From contig NZ_JAEKJZ010000008.1 of NCBI RefSeq assembly GCF_017309185.1, positions 62,001 through 126,000 of the forward strand: a stretch of DNA of 64,000 bases, read 5' to 3'. Position numbers and translations under genes: made by a program. Source of the stretch: Roseibium aggregatum. Lineage in GTDB: Bacteria > Pseudomonadota > Alphaproteobacteria > Rhizobiales > Stappiaceae. The notes beneath the pieces are model-generated. The model saw only the letters and a program-made list of their open reading frames with translations, ran no database searches and was not told the origin of the DNA. Shown piece by piece: positions 7,863 through 15,899 of this stretch (positions are counted from its first letter, which is position 1; every line of letters begins with the position of its first letter).

Positions 7863-8731
7863 GACAGCCCCAGGAGCCGGGCGGCATTGCCCTTGATGAT
7901 GTCGGGGCGCAATTCATCCTTGATCGCGATCTTCTCGAAATCGGCGAGCCAGCGTTCCGGGGTGATCATCGGCCAGTCGGAGCCGAACAGAACCTTCTTC
8001 TTCAGGATCGAATTGCAGTATTTGACCAGGATCTCGGGGAAGTATTTCGGCGACCAGCCGGAGAGATCGATATAGACATTGGGCTTGTGCTGGGCGACGG
8101 CGAGCGCCTCTTCCTGCCAGGGGAAGGAGGGATGCGCCAGGATGATCTTCATCTCCGGAAAATCGACGGCAACGTCGTCCATATACATCGGGTTGGAATA
8201 CTTGAGGCGCATGCCGTTGCCGCCGGGCATGCCGCTACCCACGCCCGTCTGACCGGTGTGAAACAACGCGATCAGGCCTTCCTCGGCGATCGCTTCGTAA
8301 AGGTCGTAGGCCATCCGGTCGTTGGGATAGAAGCCCTGCATCGTCGGATGAAACTTGAACCCCTTGATGCCGAAATCCCGGATCAGACGGCGCGCCTCGC
8401 GCACCCCCATCTTGCCCTTGTGCGGGTCGATGGACGCAAACGGGATCAGCACATCGGCATTCTCGGCGGCAAGTCCCGCGACTTCCTCGTTCTTGTAGCG
8501 CCGGTAACCGGTCTCCCGTTCCGCATCGACGGGAAAGATGACGGCGGCGATGTTCTGCTCGCGGTAATGGGCCGCGGTTTGCGGCACGGTCGGCGGGTGG
8601 CTCCACGGCGCGCGGAAATATTTCGCCATGGTCGCCTGCAAATCGTCATAGCCGTCGTCCGTGTGGCAGCCGCAGGGTTCCTCGGCATGGGTGTGGATGT
8701 CGATCGCGCGGACCTTGGTGATGTCGACCAT
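7859..8731 (-). CDS. Amidohydrolase family 2 metal-dependent hydrolase (possible CouO-like side-chain cleavage enzyme)
   Basis: A 290-residue TIM-barrel amidohydrolase of the Amidohydro_2 type (decarboxylases and C-C hydrolases). The N-terminal metal motif AIDIHTHAE, the His in ILAHPSFPW and the Asp in LFGSDWPMI are all present, with KGFKFHPT in the barrel core. It lies 11 nt downstream of the CoA ligase and overlaps the DUF3237 gene. In Rhodococcus hydroxycinnamate degradation an amidohydrolase-family protein, CouO, is proposed to cleave the beta-keto-acyl-CoA. The same neighbours (ligase, hydratase, dehydrogenase, MarR regulator) occur here, so I suggest that role. A resorcylate-type decarboxylase is the alternative. 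Confidence 0.75.
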   Translation of the reverse strand: MVDITKVRAIDIHTHAEEPCGCHTDDGYDDLQATMAKYFRAPWSHPPTVPQTAAHYREQNIAAVIFPVDAERETGYRRYKNEEVAGLAAENADVLIPFASIDPHKGKMGVREARRLIRDFGIKGFKFHPTMQGFYPNDRMAYDLYEAIAEEGLIALFHTGQTGVGSGMPGGNGMRLKYSNPMYMDDVAVDFPEMKIILAHPSFPWQEEALAVAQHKPNVYIDLSGWSPKYFPEILVKYCNSILKKKVLFGSDWPMITPERWLADFEKIAIKDELRPDIIKGNAARLLGLS

Positions 8732-8742
8732 TGTCTCCGTCC

Positions 8743-10557
8743 TCAGATTGTGACCACTGCGGGGTCGTTGTCGATGTAAAGGCGTTCCAGCAGGGCTGCC
8801 CGGCGCGTCAGGACCTTGCGGGCATTCAGGTTGCCCTTGGCCGTCATTTCGCCTTCCGGCATGGATGGCGGGTCCGACAGGACGATGGCGCGGGACACCA
8901 GGGCCGAACTGCCGCTGATTTCGCGAGCCCGCTCGCTGAGCCTGCGATGAATTTCCCCCTGCAGCAACTCGCAGGAATAGGCACCGCCGTCTTCCTGGAG
9001 CGCGAAGCCCTCACGGGTGAGTTCGGCCACGTTCGGGAAAATCATGACCCCGATCTGGCCGCGGTCGGCGCCGGTCACGATCAGATCGGACGCCAGAGGG
9101 GCAAGACGGGAGAGCATGTCCAGCTTGAGCTGGGCCGCCCGGACCCAGGTCCCGGACTGGAGCTTGAAGTCCTCGGAGATCCGGCCGTCGAAGCGCATGC
9201 CCTTGTCGGGGTCTTTCTCGTCGAGAAACACCATCGCATCGCCGGTGATGAAGTAGCCTTCCTCGTCGAAGGCGGCTTTGGTCTTCTCGGGATCGTTGAA
9301 ATAGCCGGGCATGATGTTCGGTCCCTTGACCCGGATCTCGCAGCGCATGTCCTCGTCCGGGATCAGTTTCACGGTCACCCCGTTCACCGGCACGCCGACG
9401 ATACCGGACCGGGGGGCCGGCTCCTGCTGCATCATCGCGGAAGGCGCCGTCTCGGTCAGCCCCCAGGAGGAGGTCATCAGCGGGATCTCGCCCTTGATCT
9501 CGTAGGTCATGCGCTCGAAACCCGCCCAGACCTCCTGAGGCAGGGACGCTCCGGCGTAGAAAATCAGATCGAGATCCTCGAAAAAGCGGCGGCGCAGGTC
9601 CCTGTCCGCTTCCAGCGCGCTCAAGAGCATGCCAAAGCCGAGCGGCACGTTGAAGGCGAGCGTGCCGGTCTTCAGCTTCAGGTTCTCGACCGTACGGTCG
9701 AACAGGCCCTTTACCGGCTTGCCGTCGTCAATATAGAGACTGCCGCCATTGGCCAGCATCATGTTGAAATTGTGCGAGCCGCCGAAGACATGGTTCCAGG
9801 GCAGCCAGTCGACGATGACCGGCGGACGCGCGCGCAGGAAAGGCAAGGCATCCGCCAGTTGCTCCTGGTTGACGCACATCATGCGGTGGGTCGTCAAAAC
9901 CCCTTTCGGGCTGGAGGTGGAGCCGCTGGTCATGAGGATCTTGCCAACCGTGTCCGCCGTCACCGTGTCGAAGGCGGCGTCGGGGTCCGTGGCGTTGTCT
10001 CCCTTCAAAAGATCAGCGAAGGCGGTCACACTGCGGCTTCCAGGACGGCTGCAAACGATTTCGACTCCTTGCAGGACATCGAGATCAAGCGCCTCGCCAT
10101 ATTGCTCCGCGTCAACCGCGTAGACCATTCTCGGGCCAATCAGACGGATCGCCTCCCGCAAACGTCCGTGTGCACCGTGGATCAGGGCGTATTGTTCGGC
10201 GACCGGCACGATCGGCACGCCGACATATTGCGCCGCGAGCGCAAGGATGCCGTGATCGACGCCATTTCCGGAGATCACGAGGATCGGCGTTTCCGGCCCC
10301 AGTCCGCGGGCAAGCAGCGATGAGCCGACGGCCCGGACCTTCTGAAGCACGCTGGCATAGGTCTCCTCCCGCCAACCCGCACCGCTGCGTTCCGCGAGGA
10401 ACACCCGGTCAGGGGCCTTGTCCGCCCACTTCAGAAGCCAGTCGCCCGTGCGGGCCACCGGCTTGGTCAGCTCGTGTTTCGATCTGAGCAGGATCGTGCC
10501 GTCGGCGCGGTCCTCCCGCTCGACGGAATGCGGCTGGAAAGCCGAAGTACGCTTCAT
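8743..10557 (-). CDS. fcs: Feruloyl-CoA synthetase-like AMP-binding acid:CoA ligase
   Basis: A 604-residue ANL-superfamily ligase activating an aromatic (hydroxycinnamic) acid to its CoA thioester with ATP. The P-loop TSGSTSSPKG is at residues 210-219, the adenylate motif SSWGLTETAPS follows at mid-protein, and the C-terminal GNLNARKVL region (near 575) holds the usual catalytic Lys. Length and the DWLPWNHVFGG and DGRISEDFKLQSGTWV segments match feruloyl-CoA synthases. GGAGGAGT precedes the ATG. It follows the MarR gene by 33 nt in an operon with TRAP transporter, crotonase and SDR genes. Ferulate, p-coumarate or a related acid is the likely substrate. Confidence 0.82.
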   Translation of the reverse strand: MKRTSAFQPHSVEREDRADGTILLRSKHELTKPVARTGDWLLKWADKAPDRVFLAERSGAGWREETYASVLQKVRAVGSSLLARGLGPETPILVISGNGVDHGILALAAQYVGVPIVPVAEQYALIHGAHGRLREAIRLIGPRMVYAVDAEQYGEALDLDVLQGVEIVCSRPGSRSVTAFADLLKGDNATDPDAAFDTVTADTVGKILMTSGSTSSPKGVLTTHRMMCVNQEQLADALPFLRARPPVIVDWLPWNHVFGGSHNFNMMLANGGSLYIDDGKPVKGLFDRTVENLKLKTGTLAFNVPLGFGMLLSALEADRDLRRRFFEDLDLIFYAGASLPQEVWAGFERMTYEIKGEIPLMTSSWGLTETAPSAMMQQEPAPRSGIVGVPVNGVTVKLIPDEDMRCEIRVKGPNIMPGYFNDPEKTKAAFDEEGYFITGDAMVFLDEKDPDKGMRFDGRISEDFKLQSGTWVRAAQLKLDMLSRLAPLASDLIVTGADRGQIGVMIFPNVAELTREGFALQEDGGAYSCELLQGEIHRRLSERAREISGSSALVSRAIVLSDPPSMPEGEMTAKGNLNARKVLTRRAALLERLYIDNDPAVVTI

Positions 10558-10590
10558 GCAGGACTCCTCCCAAAGACTGCAAATTCAATT

Positions 10591-11067
10591 TTACCGGCGG
10601 TTGGCCTCGATCCGCCGCATAACCTCAATCGCGACTGCCCGGTCTTCCGGACCAATGCCCCGCAGCAGATGTTCCTCGTGTTTCGACACGGCGGCGACGG
10701 CCTTCTCGCAGAGGCGTCGCCCGGAGAGCGTCGCCTTCAGCGCATAGGCCCGGCGGTCGGTCTTCAGGCGATCCCGGACGATCAGATCGCGGCGTTCCAG
10801 CTCGTCCAGGATGACAACAAGGTTGGGACGCTCGACATCCATCGCCTCCGCGAGCTGCGACTGGCGCAGGCCCGGATTGTCGACGATCAGCACGAGCGCG
10901 GTATAGGTCAGCATCCTGAGATCGAACGGTTTCAGCGTCTGGATCAGATCGGACTGAATGACGTTGAACGTCCGTTTCATCTGATAGCCGTGCAGGGACC
11001 GCAGCGTCTTGTCGCTCACGCGGACGGTCCCGCCGACGGTTTCCGGCTCCGGGGCGGTTTTCTTCAT
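10591..11067 (-). CDS. MarR-family transcriptional regulator
   Basis: A 158-residue winged-helix regulator of the MarR family. The HTH lies in GLRQSQLAEAMDVERPNLVVILDELERRDLI and the wing in RLKTDRRAYALKAT. The start is the ATG at 11067, 4 nt after the crotonase stop; an open frame upstream of it overlaps that gene. It sits between the crotonase and feruloyl-CoA-synthetase-like genes. MarR proteins such as CouR and FerR in comparable clusters release DNA on binding hydroxycinnamoyl-CoA. The palindrome at 15782-15800 upstream of dctP is a candidate site; ligand and target are inferred. Confidence 0.82.
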   Translation of the reverse strand: MKKTAPEPETVGGTVRVSDKTLRSLHGYQMKRTFNVIQSDLIQTLKPFDLRMLTYTALVLIVDNPGLRQSQLAEAMDVERPNLVVILDELERRDLIVRDRLKTDRRAYALKATLSGRRLCEKAVAAVSKHEEHLLRGIGPEDRAVAIEVMRRIEANRR

Positions 11068-11071
11068 GGCG

Positions 11072-11839
11072 TCACCTGAAATTCGGCTTGCGTTTTTCGA
11101 GGAAGGCGGCAAGCCCCTCGAGCGCATCCGGGCTGGTTTGCGTGATCGCGGCGCACAGGCTTTCGGTGAAGAGCCCATCCGCCTTCGACATGTCCTCGAT
11201 GCGCGCCAGGGCCTGGATCATGATGTAGTTCGACAGGGGCGCGTTGGCGGCGATTCTGGCCGCCAGCTCCCGGGCCTTCGCCAGGGCTTCGTTCTCGCCG
11301 ACGACGTAGTGAGTCAGGCCGAGCGCGAGCCCCTCATCGGAGTTGTATTTCCGGCCGGTGAGCATCATTTCCGTCATCCGGTCGGCGCCAAGGATCCGCC
11401 CCACGCGCACGCTTGCGCCGCCGCCGACGAAGATGCCCCGCCGGCCTTCCGGCAATTGAAAGAAGGCGGAGGGATCGGCCACCCGAACATGCGTCGACGC
11501 CGCCAGCTCCAGGCCACCGCCGATCACCGCCCCGAAAAGCGCAGAGACCACCGGCAGTCCGCCGAACTGAATACGATCCATCACCTGATGCCAGCCGCGC
11601 GAATGGCGCATGGTGCCTTCGGCGTCGCGGGCAACATGTTCGCTCAGGTCCAGCCCGGAACAGAAATGGCCGGCGGTCCCCGTCAGAACGGCGACCTTCA
11701 CGTCCGCCGGCGGATTGGAAAAGAAGCCGTCCAGCGCCGCCAGCAATTCGTCGCACATGGCGTTGCGCTTGTCCGGCCGGTTCATGGTCAGGGTGGCAAC
11801 GGCGCCGTCCAGGTCGATTTTCAGTATCGGGTCAGTCAT
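11072..11839 (-). CDS. Enoyl-CoA hydratase/isomerase family protein (crotonase)
   Basis: A 255-residue crotonase. TAGHFCSGLDLSEH and FGAVIGGGLELAAS form the two oxyanion-hole segments and FQLPEGRRGIFVGGGASVRV carries the position of the catalytic Glu (LPEG). In this operon it would hydrate a cinnamoyl-CoA-type thioester. The Gly-rich stretch after LPEGRRG differs from classic feruloyl-CoA hydratase-lyase (Ech), so a pure hydratase feeding the SDR is as likely as a hydratase-lyase releasing an aldehyde. The start is ATG 11839 with GAGGAAAA upstream. It lies between the SDR gene (10 nt gap) and marR. Confidence 0.8.
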   Translation of the reverse strand: MTDPILKIDLDGAVATLTMNRPDKRNAMCDELLAALDGFFSNPPADVKVAVLTGTAGHFCSGLDLSEHVARDAEGTMRHSRGWHQVMDRIQFGGLPVVSALFGAVIGGGLELAASTHVRVADPSAFFQLPEGRRGIFVGGGASVRVGRILGADRMTEMMLTGRKYNSDEGLALGLTHYVVGENEALAKARELAARIAANAPLSNYIMIQALARIEDMSKADGLFTESLCAAITQTSPDALEGLAAFLEKRKPNFR

Positions 11840-11849
11840 CGGATTTTCC

Positions 11850-12617
11850 TCAGCGGGGCGGCAGACGCACGGCCCCATCCAGGCGGATGGTCGTTCCGTT
11901 GAGGAACGGGTTGGTTACGATATGCTCGGCGAGAAGCGCATATTCCTCAGGCTCTCCGAGCCGCGGCGGGAAGGGAATGTTGGCGGCGATCTTCGCGCTG
12001 ACCTCCTCCGGCAATCCTTCCATCATCGGCGTCTTGAAGAGCCCGGGCGCGATGGCGGCGACGCGAATGCCGTAGGCCGCGAATTCCCGGGCGGCCGGCA
12101 GGCACATGGAAGCGATACCGCCTTTCGACGCCGCATAGGCGGCCTGCCCAAGCTGGCCGTCCTCATAGGCGACCGACGCGGTGTTGACGATCACGCCACG
12201 CTCACCGGTTTCCAAGGGATCAAGGTTCATCATGCGTTTCGCGGCATGGCTCATGACGTGATAGGTGCCGAAAAGGTTCACCTTCAAGGTCTTTTCAAAA
12301 ACATCGAAGGAGGTCTTGCCTTCCCGTCCGACGATGCGGGCGGCCAGGCCGACGCCGGCGCAATTGACGACAACACGCGGTACGGATCCGAGCTTTCCGG
12401 CGGCTTCCTCGATTGCGCTGTCAACGGCATCCGGGTCAGACACATCCGCCTGAACGGCGCATCCGCCGATATCGGCCGCGACGCTTTCAGCCTTGTCGAT
12501 GGCATAATCGAGAATGGCGACCCTGGCGCCCCGGCTTGCGAAATGACGCGCCGTGGCAGCCCCCAGTCCGCTACCGCCCCCGGTCACGAGAACGGCGGTT
12601 TCAGATACCAGCATCAT
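11850..12617 (-). CDS. Short-chain dehydrogenase, 3-hydroxyacyl-CoA dehydrogenase type II-like
   Basis: A 255-residue SDR: the cofactor motif TGGGSGLG is at 13-20, NCAG in the central sheet, and the catalytic Ser region plus YAASK are at mid-protein. The overall pattern, including APGLFKTPMMEGLPEE and a C-terminal GTTIRLDGAVRLPPR, is that of 17-beta-HSD10/3-hydroxy-2-methylbutyryl-CoA dehydrogenases. It would oxidise a 3-hydroxyacyl-CoA to the keto form with NAD. It sits between the TRAP membrane gene (84 nt gap) and the crotonase, forming a hydration-oxidation pair. An ATG at 12614 is equally possible. Confidence 0.82.
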   Translation of the reverse strand: MMLVSETAVLVTGGGSGLGAATARHFASRGARVAILDYAIDKAESVAADIGGCAVQADVSDPDAVDSAIEEAAGKLGSVPRVVVNCAGVGLAARIVGREGKTSFDVFEKTLKVNLFGTYHVMSHAAKRMMNLDPLETGERGVIVNTASVAYEDGQLGQAAYAASKGGIASMCLPAAREFAAYGIRVAAIAPGLFKTPMMEGLPEEVSAKIAANIPFPPRLGEPEEYALLAEHIVTNPFLNGTTIRLDGAVRLPPR

Positions 12618-12701
12618 GCAGCCCCAGTTCAGTTTGTTTCATCATTATTATGTCTCATATCTATTTTTACGCGCGAAGGCTTCCCTCGTCCGCCGGCCGG
12701 G

Positions 12702-14018
12702 TTAACCGGCCAGCAGGAACAGGGTGATCGACGGAAACAGAACCAGCAGAACGACCCTCAGAATATCCGAGATGACGAACCAGAGAACCGCCTTGTAGGT
12801 CTCTGTCATCGGGGTCTGGCGGTCCATCGCGTTGATGATGAAAAGGTTCATCCCCACCGGCGGCGTGATCAGGCCGACCTCGACCACGATCAGCACGAGA
12901 ATGCCGAACCAGATCGCCAGATGCTCCGGGGTCATGCCGAAATCGAGCACGCTGATGACGGGGAAGAAGATCGGGATCGTCAGCAGGATCATGGACAGGC
13001 TGTCCATGAGGCAGCCGAAGACCAGATAGAACAGCAGGATCAGCATCAGCACCGTCCAGGGGCTGAAGCCCTGGCCGACAACCCAGCCGGAAAGCTCCTG
13101 CGGCACCTGGCTGAGCGCCAGGAAGCTGTTGTAGAAACTCGCGCCCAGGACGATGAAGAAGATCATCGCGGTGCTCATGGCCGTCTGGACAATGCTGTCC
13201 TTGAAGATTGCCCAGGTCAGGTTGCCCGAGAAAAGGGCGAGCAGGCCGGTTCCGGCCGCACCCACTGCGGCGCCCTCGGTGGGCGTGAACCAGCCGAGGT
13301 AGATGCCGCCGACGACGAGCCCGAAGACCAGAAGCACCGGCCAGACATCCATCAGTGCCCGAAGCCTTTCGCCATAGGGAACCGCTTCGCGGGTTCCGGC
13401 GGAATCCGGATTGAGGCGCACGTAGATCGAAATGGTGATGATATAACCGATTGCCGCGAGGATGCCCGGGACGAAAGCCGCCAGGAACAGCTTGGCGATG
13501 TTCTGTTCCGTCAGGATCGCGTAGATCACCAGGATGACCGACGGCGGGATCAGAATGCCAAGGGTTCCGCCGGCGGCGAGCGTTGCCGTGGAGAAGCCGC
13601 CGGAATACCCGTAGCGGCGGAGCTCCGGCAGGGCGACCCGGCTCATGGTCGCGGCCGTGGCCAGAGACGATCCGCAGATCGCGCCGAAGCCCGCGCAGGC
13701 ACCGACGGCAGCCATGGCCACACCGCCCTTGCGGTGCCCGAGCCAGCTTTCCGCGGCCTTGAACAGGGACGAGGACATGCCGGAATGGGTCGCGAACTGG
13801 CCCATCAGCAGGAACATCGGAATAATGGTCAGGGAATAGCTGGAGAAGGTGGAATAGGTCTCGTTCTTCAGCTTGGAGAGAAAGATCGCCGGCGTTCCCG
13901 TCGCGAAGTAGAGACCGCCCAGACCGCAGATCATCATCGCCAGGCCGATGGGCGCTCTTAGGAAAATCAAGAGGAGCAGAACGGGAAAGGACAGGTAGCC
14001 CAGTTCAAGGGAGGTCAA
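12702..14018 (-). CDS. dctM: TRAP transporter large membrane subunit
   Basis: A 438-residue polytopic membrane protein of the DctM family, the ion-coupled channel of a tripartite ATP-independent periplasmic transporter. About 12 hydrophobic helices are visible, with the typical start LGYLSFPVLLLLIFLRAPIG and the conserved segments GTLGILIPPSVILVIYAI and TPTEGAAVGA. It overlaps dctQ by 4 nt and follows dctP-dctQ. With the aromatic CoA-ligase operon downstream, it probably imports the aromatic acid metabolised by these genes. Confidence 0.92.
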   Translation of the reverse strand: MTSLELGYLSFPVLLLLIFLRAPIGLAMMICGLGGLYFATGTPAIFLSKLKNETYSTFSSYSLTIIPMFLLMGQFATHSGMSSSLFKAAESWLGHRKGGVAMAAVGACAGFGAICGSSLATAATMSRVALPELRRYGYSGGFSTATLAAGGTLGILIPPSVILVIYAILTEQNIAKLFLAAFVPGILAAIGYIITISIYVRLNPDSAGTREAVPYGERLRALMDVWPVLLVFGLVVGGIYLGWFTPTEGAAVGAAGTGLLALFSGNLTWAIFKDSIVQTAMSTAMIFFIVLGASFYNSFLALSQVPQELSGWVVGQGFSPWTVLMLILLFYLVFGCLMDSLSMILLTIPIFFPVISVLDFGMTPEHLAIWFGILVLIVVEVGLITPPVGMNLFIINAMDRQTPMTETYKAVLWFVISDILRVVLLVLFPSITLFLLAG

Positions 14019-14608
14019 TGCACGCCTCCCTCGGGTACGAACCGGATACGCTTGCCGGTAACCGCCTCAACGATGCTCACATAGGCACAGTAAAGGGCGA
14101 CAACGGACGCAATCACCGCAGCGGCGAGGCTCAAGGCATAGGCCCACCAGACCGGGAACTGGAGCAGGAAGGTTGTCTCGCCGTAGCGCATCTTGTCGCT
14201 CATGCCGACATAGAGCCGCCAGGTGATCAGGACGATAAGACCGCTCAACAGCACTTCCCAGAAGGCCGTCAGAAACCGGTTCACGGCTTGCGGCAGAGCG
14301 TTGGTGAAAATATCGACGGTCGCGTGCCCCTTCCGGAGCTGGCAGATGGGAAGGAAGGCGAAAATCGAGAAACTGATACCGGCCTCGACCAGTTCGAAAT
14401 CCCCGGAAACCGGTCCGACACCCGTCGCGATCAGCGCCTTCGCGATCCCTTCCGACAGAGCGTTCAGGAAGGGCGAATGCCCGAGTGTGTTCAGACCGCG
14501 CCCGAGCACGCTGATGCAGGTCAGCGCGATGAGAACCGTCAGCACCAGGCCGCCAAGAATTGCCATGAAGCGCGCCACGCGCTCCATCAGTTGAAACAGC
14601 ATGTTCAT
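14015..14608 (-). CDS. dctQ: TRAP transporter small membrane subunit
   Basis: A 197-residue membrane protein with four hydrophobic helices and the DctQ-type segment CQLRKGHATVDIFTNALP. It partners DctM and the periplasmic binding protein. Two closely spaced ATGs (14608 and 14602) are possible starts. The insert between helices 1 and 2 (SPFLNALSEGIAKALIATGVGPVSGDFELVEAG) is longer than in the smallest DctQ proteins. Its stop overlaps the dctM start by 4 nt, and a strong hairpin separates it from dctP. Confidence 0.88.
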   Translation of the reverse strand: MNMLFQLMERVARFMAILGGLVLTVLIALTCISVLGRGLNTLGHSPFLNALSEGIAKALIATGVGPVSGDFELVEAGISFSIFAFLPICQLRKGHATVDIFTNALPQAVNRFLTAFWEVLLSGLIVLITWRLYVGMSDKMRYGETTFLLQFPVWWAYALSLAAAVIASVVALYCAYVSIVEAVTGKRIRFVPEGGVH

Positions 14609-14629
14609 TGTTCCCTTGCCGGAAAACTG

Positions 14630-14653
14630 TCCCGGCAGGATGTCCTGCCGGGA
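14630..14653 (-). promoter_or_regulatory. Intercistronic hairpin between dctP and dctQ
   Basis: TCCCGGCAGGA and TCCTGCCGGGA pair perfectly over 11 bp with a 2 nt turn, 15 nt after the dctP stop. There is no U-tract, so partial attenuation or 3' protection of the dctP message is more likely than full termination. It would raise binding protein over membrane subunits. Confidence 0.6.
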
Positions 14654-14668
14654 TGTTCGCTCCGACGA

Positions 14669-15709
14669 TTATTCGGCCAGGAGTTCGTCGACCCGCTTGC
14701 GCAGTCCGGTGCCGTCGAGGCCCTTTTCATCCATCTCGGCGGTCCAGGCATCGACGGTGCCCTGGGCGGCTGCCTGCCACTCCGCGGCCTGCTCGCTGGA
14801 GAGCTCGATGATGTTGTTGCCCATCTCAACGGCCGCCGCGCGCGGTCCGGCATCGTCGGCCTGCATCTGCTTACCGGCGAACGCGGAGAATTCGAGGCCC
14901 GAGTTCGCATCGATCACGGCCTTGAGATCGTCCGGCAGGGAATCGTATTTGTCCTTGTTCATGGCAAAGATGAACGTGGTCGTGTAGAGCGCCTTGTCCG
15001 GAAACTCGGTGTGGTTCTTGACGAGTTCGTTCACCTTGAGCGCGCCGACGACTTCCCAGGGAATGACTGTCGCGTCGACCACCCCCTTGCTGAGCGCTTC
15101 GGGGATCGCCGGAACCGGCATGCCGATCGGGGTGGCGCCGAGGTTTGAGAACAGGACGTTGGTCACGCGGGTCGGCGCGCGCAGCTTGACCCCGTTCAGG
15201 TCCGACTGGCTCTCGATGGGCTTGGAGGAGTGGATCACACCCGGTCCGTGCACCCAGAGCCCCAGCGGCTTGAAGTCGGCGAAGTCCGTGTCCATCATGG
15301 TTTCTTCAGCGAGTTTCCAGTAGGCACGGGACGAAGCTTCGGCATCGGCCATGGTGAAGGGAAGCTCGAATACCTCCGCGCGCGGGAAACGGCCCGGGGT
15401 GTAGCCGGAGACGGTCCAGACGATATCGGCGACGCCATCGACCAGCTGATCGATAAGCTCCGGCGGCTTACCGCCGAGCTGCATGGCGGGATAGCGTTCG
15501 ATCTTGATCCGGCCGCCGGAGTCGGCTTCGACCTTGTCCGCCCAGGGGTCCAGGACGTTTTTCGGCACATTCGCCTGGGCAGGCAGGAACTGGTGAAGAC
15601 GAAGCGTCACCTCCTGCGCGAACGAAGCGGATGGAATGGCAGTGAGTGTCATCGCCGAACACGCGGCGGCACACGCCCATTTCACAAGGCGCTTGTCAAA
15701 GTTGATCAT
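14669..15709 (-). CDS. dctP: TRAP transporter periplasmic substrate-binding protein
   Basis: A 346-residue DctP-family binding protein with a Sec signal peptide (cleavage probably after SASFA near residue 31). The mature part starts QEVTLRLHQFLPAQANVPKNVLDPWADKVE. LRAPTRVTNVLFSNLGATPIGMP carries the conserved Arg that salt-bridges a carboxylate ligand. It is the first gene of the aromatic acid operon, preceded by GGGAGGAAA and by a palindrome 73 nt upstream. The carboxylate is presumably a phenylpropenoid acid, judged from the downstream CoA ligase. Confidence 0.9.
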   Translation of the reverse strand: MINFDKRLVKWACAAACSAMTLTAIPSASFAQEVTLRLHQFLPAQANVPKNVLDPWADKVEADSGGRIKIERYPAMQLGGKPPELIDQLVDGVADIVWTVSGYTPGRFPRAEVFELPFTMADAEASSRAYWKLAEETMMDTDFADFKPLGLWVHGPGVIHSSKPIESQSDLNGVKLRAPTRVTNVLFSNLGATPIGMPVPAIPEALSKGVVDATVIPWEVVGALKVNELVKNHTEFPDKALYTTTFIFAMNKDKYDSLPDDLKAVIDANSGLEFSAFAGKQMQADDAGPRAAAVEMGNNIIELSSEQAAEWQAAAQGTVDAWTAEMDEKGLDGTGLRKRVDELLAE

Positions 15710-15781
15710 CGTTTCCTCCCTGTCAGATCAACTCCACCACATCACCGGGTTTCCTCCCTCCGGCTATGTGATGGTCTATAA

Positions 15782-15800
15782 TAGTTATATTGAATAACTA
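15782..15800. promoter_or_regulatory. Palindromic operator candidate upstream of dctP
   Basis: TAGTTATATTGAATAACTA: perfect 7 bp arms, 5 bp spacer, in an AT-rich stretch 73 bp upstream of the dctP start. Size and composition suit a MarR dimer, and a marR gene lies in the same operon. The pairing of regulator and site is inferred. Confidence 0.5.
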
Positions 15801-15899
15801 CTTTTCGGACTTTGTCCAGTGCCAATTCAACAGCGTCCCGATCTCGGAGTCGAGAAAAACCCGCCGCATTAAATCCTGAATTGCCATGGCGATTTGTGT

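Noticed and set aside
11610..13961. 783-codon open frame on the plus strand opposite dctM and the SDR gene
   Set aside because: Antisense to genes with clear families; the translation is rich in Arg, Gln, His and Asp with no domain, typical of GC-driven shadow frames.
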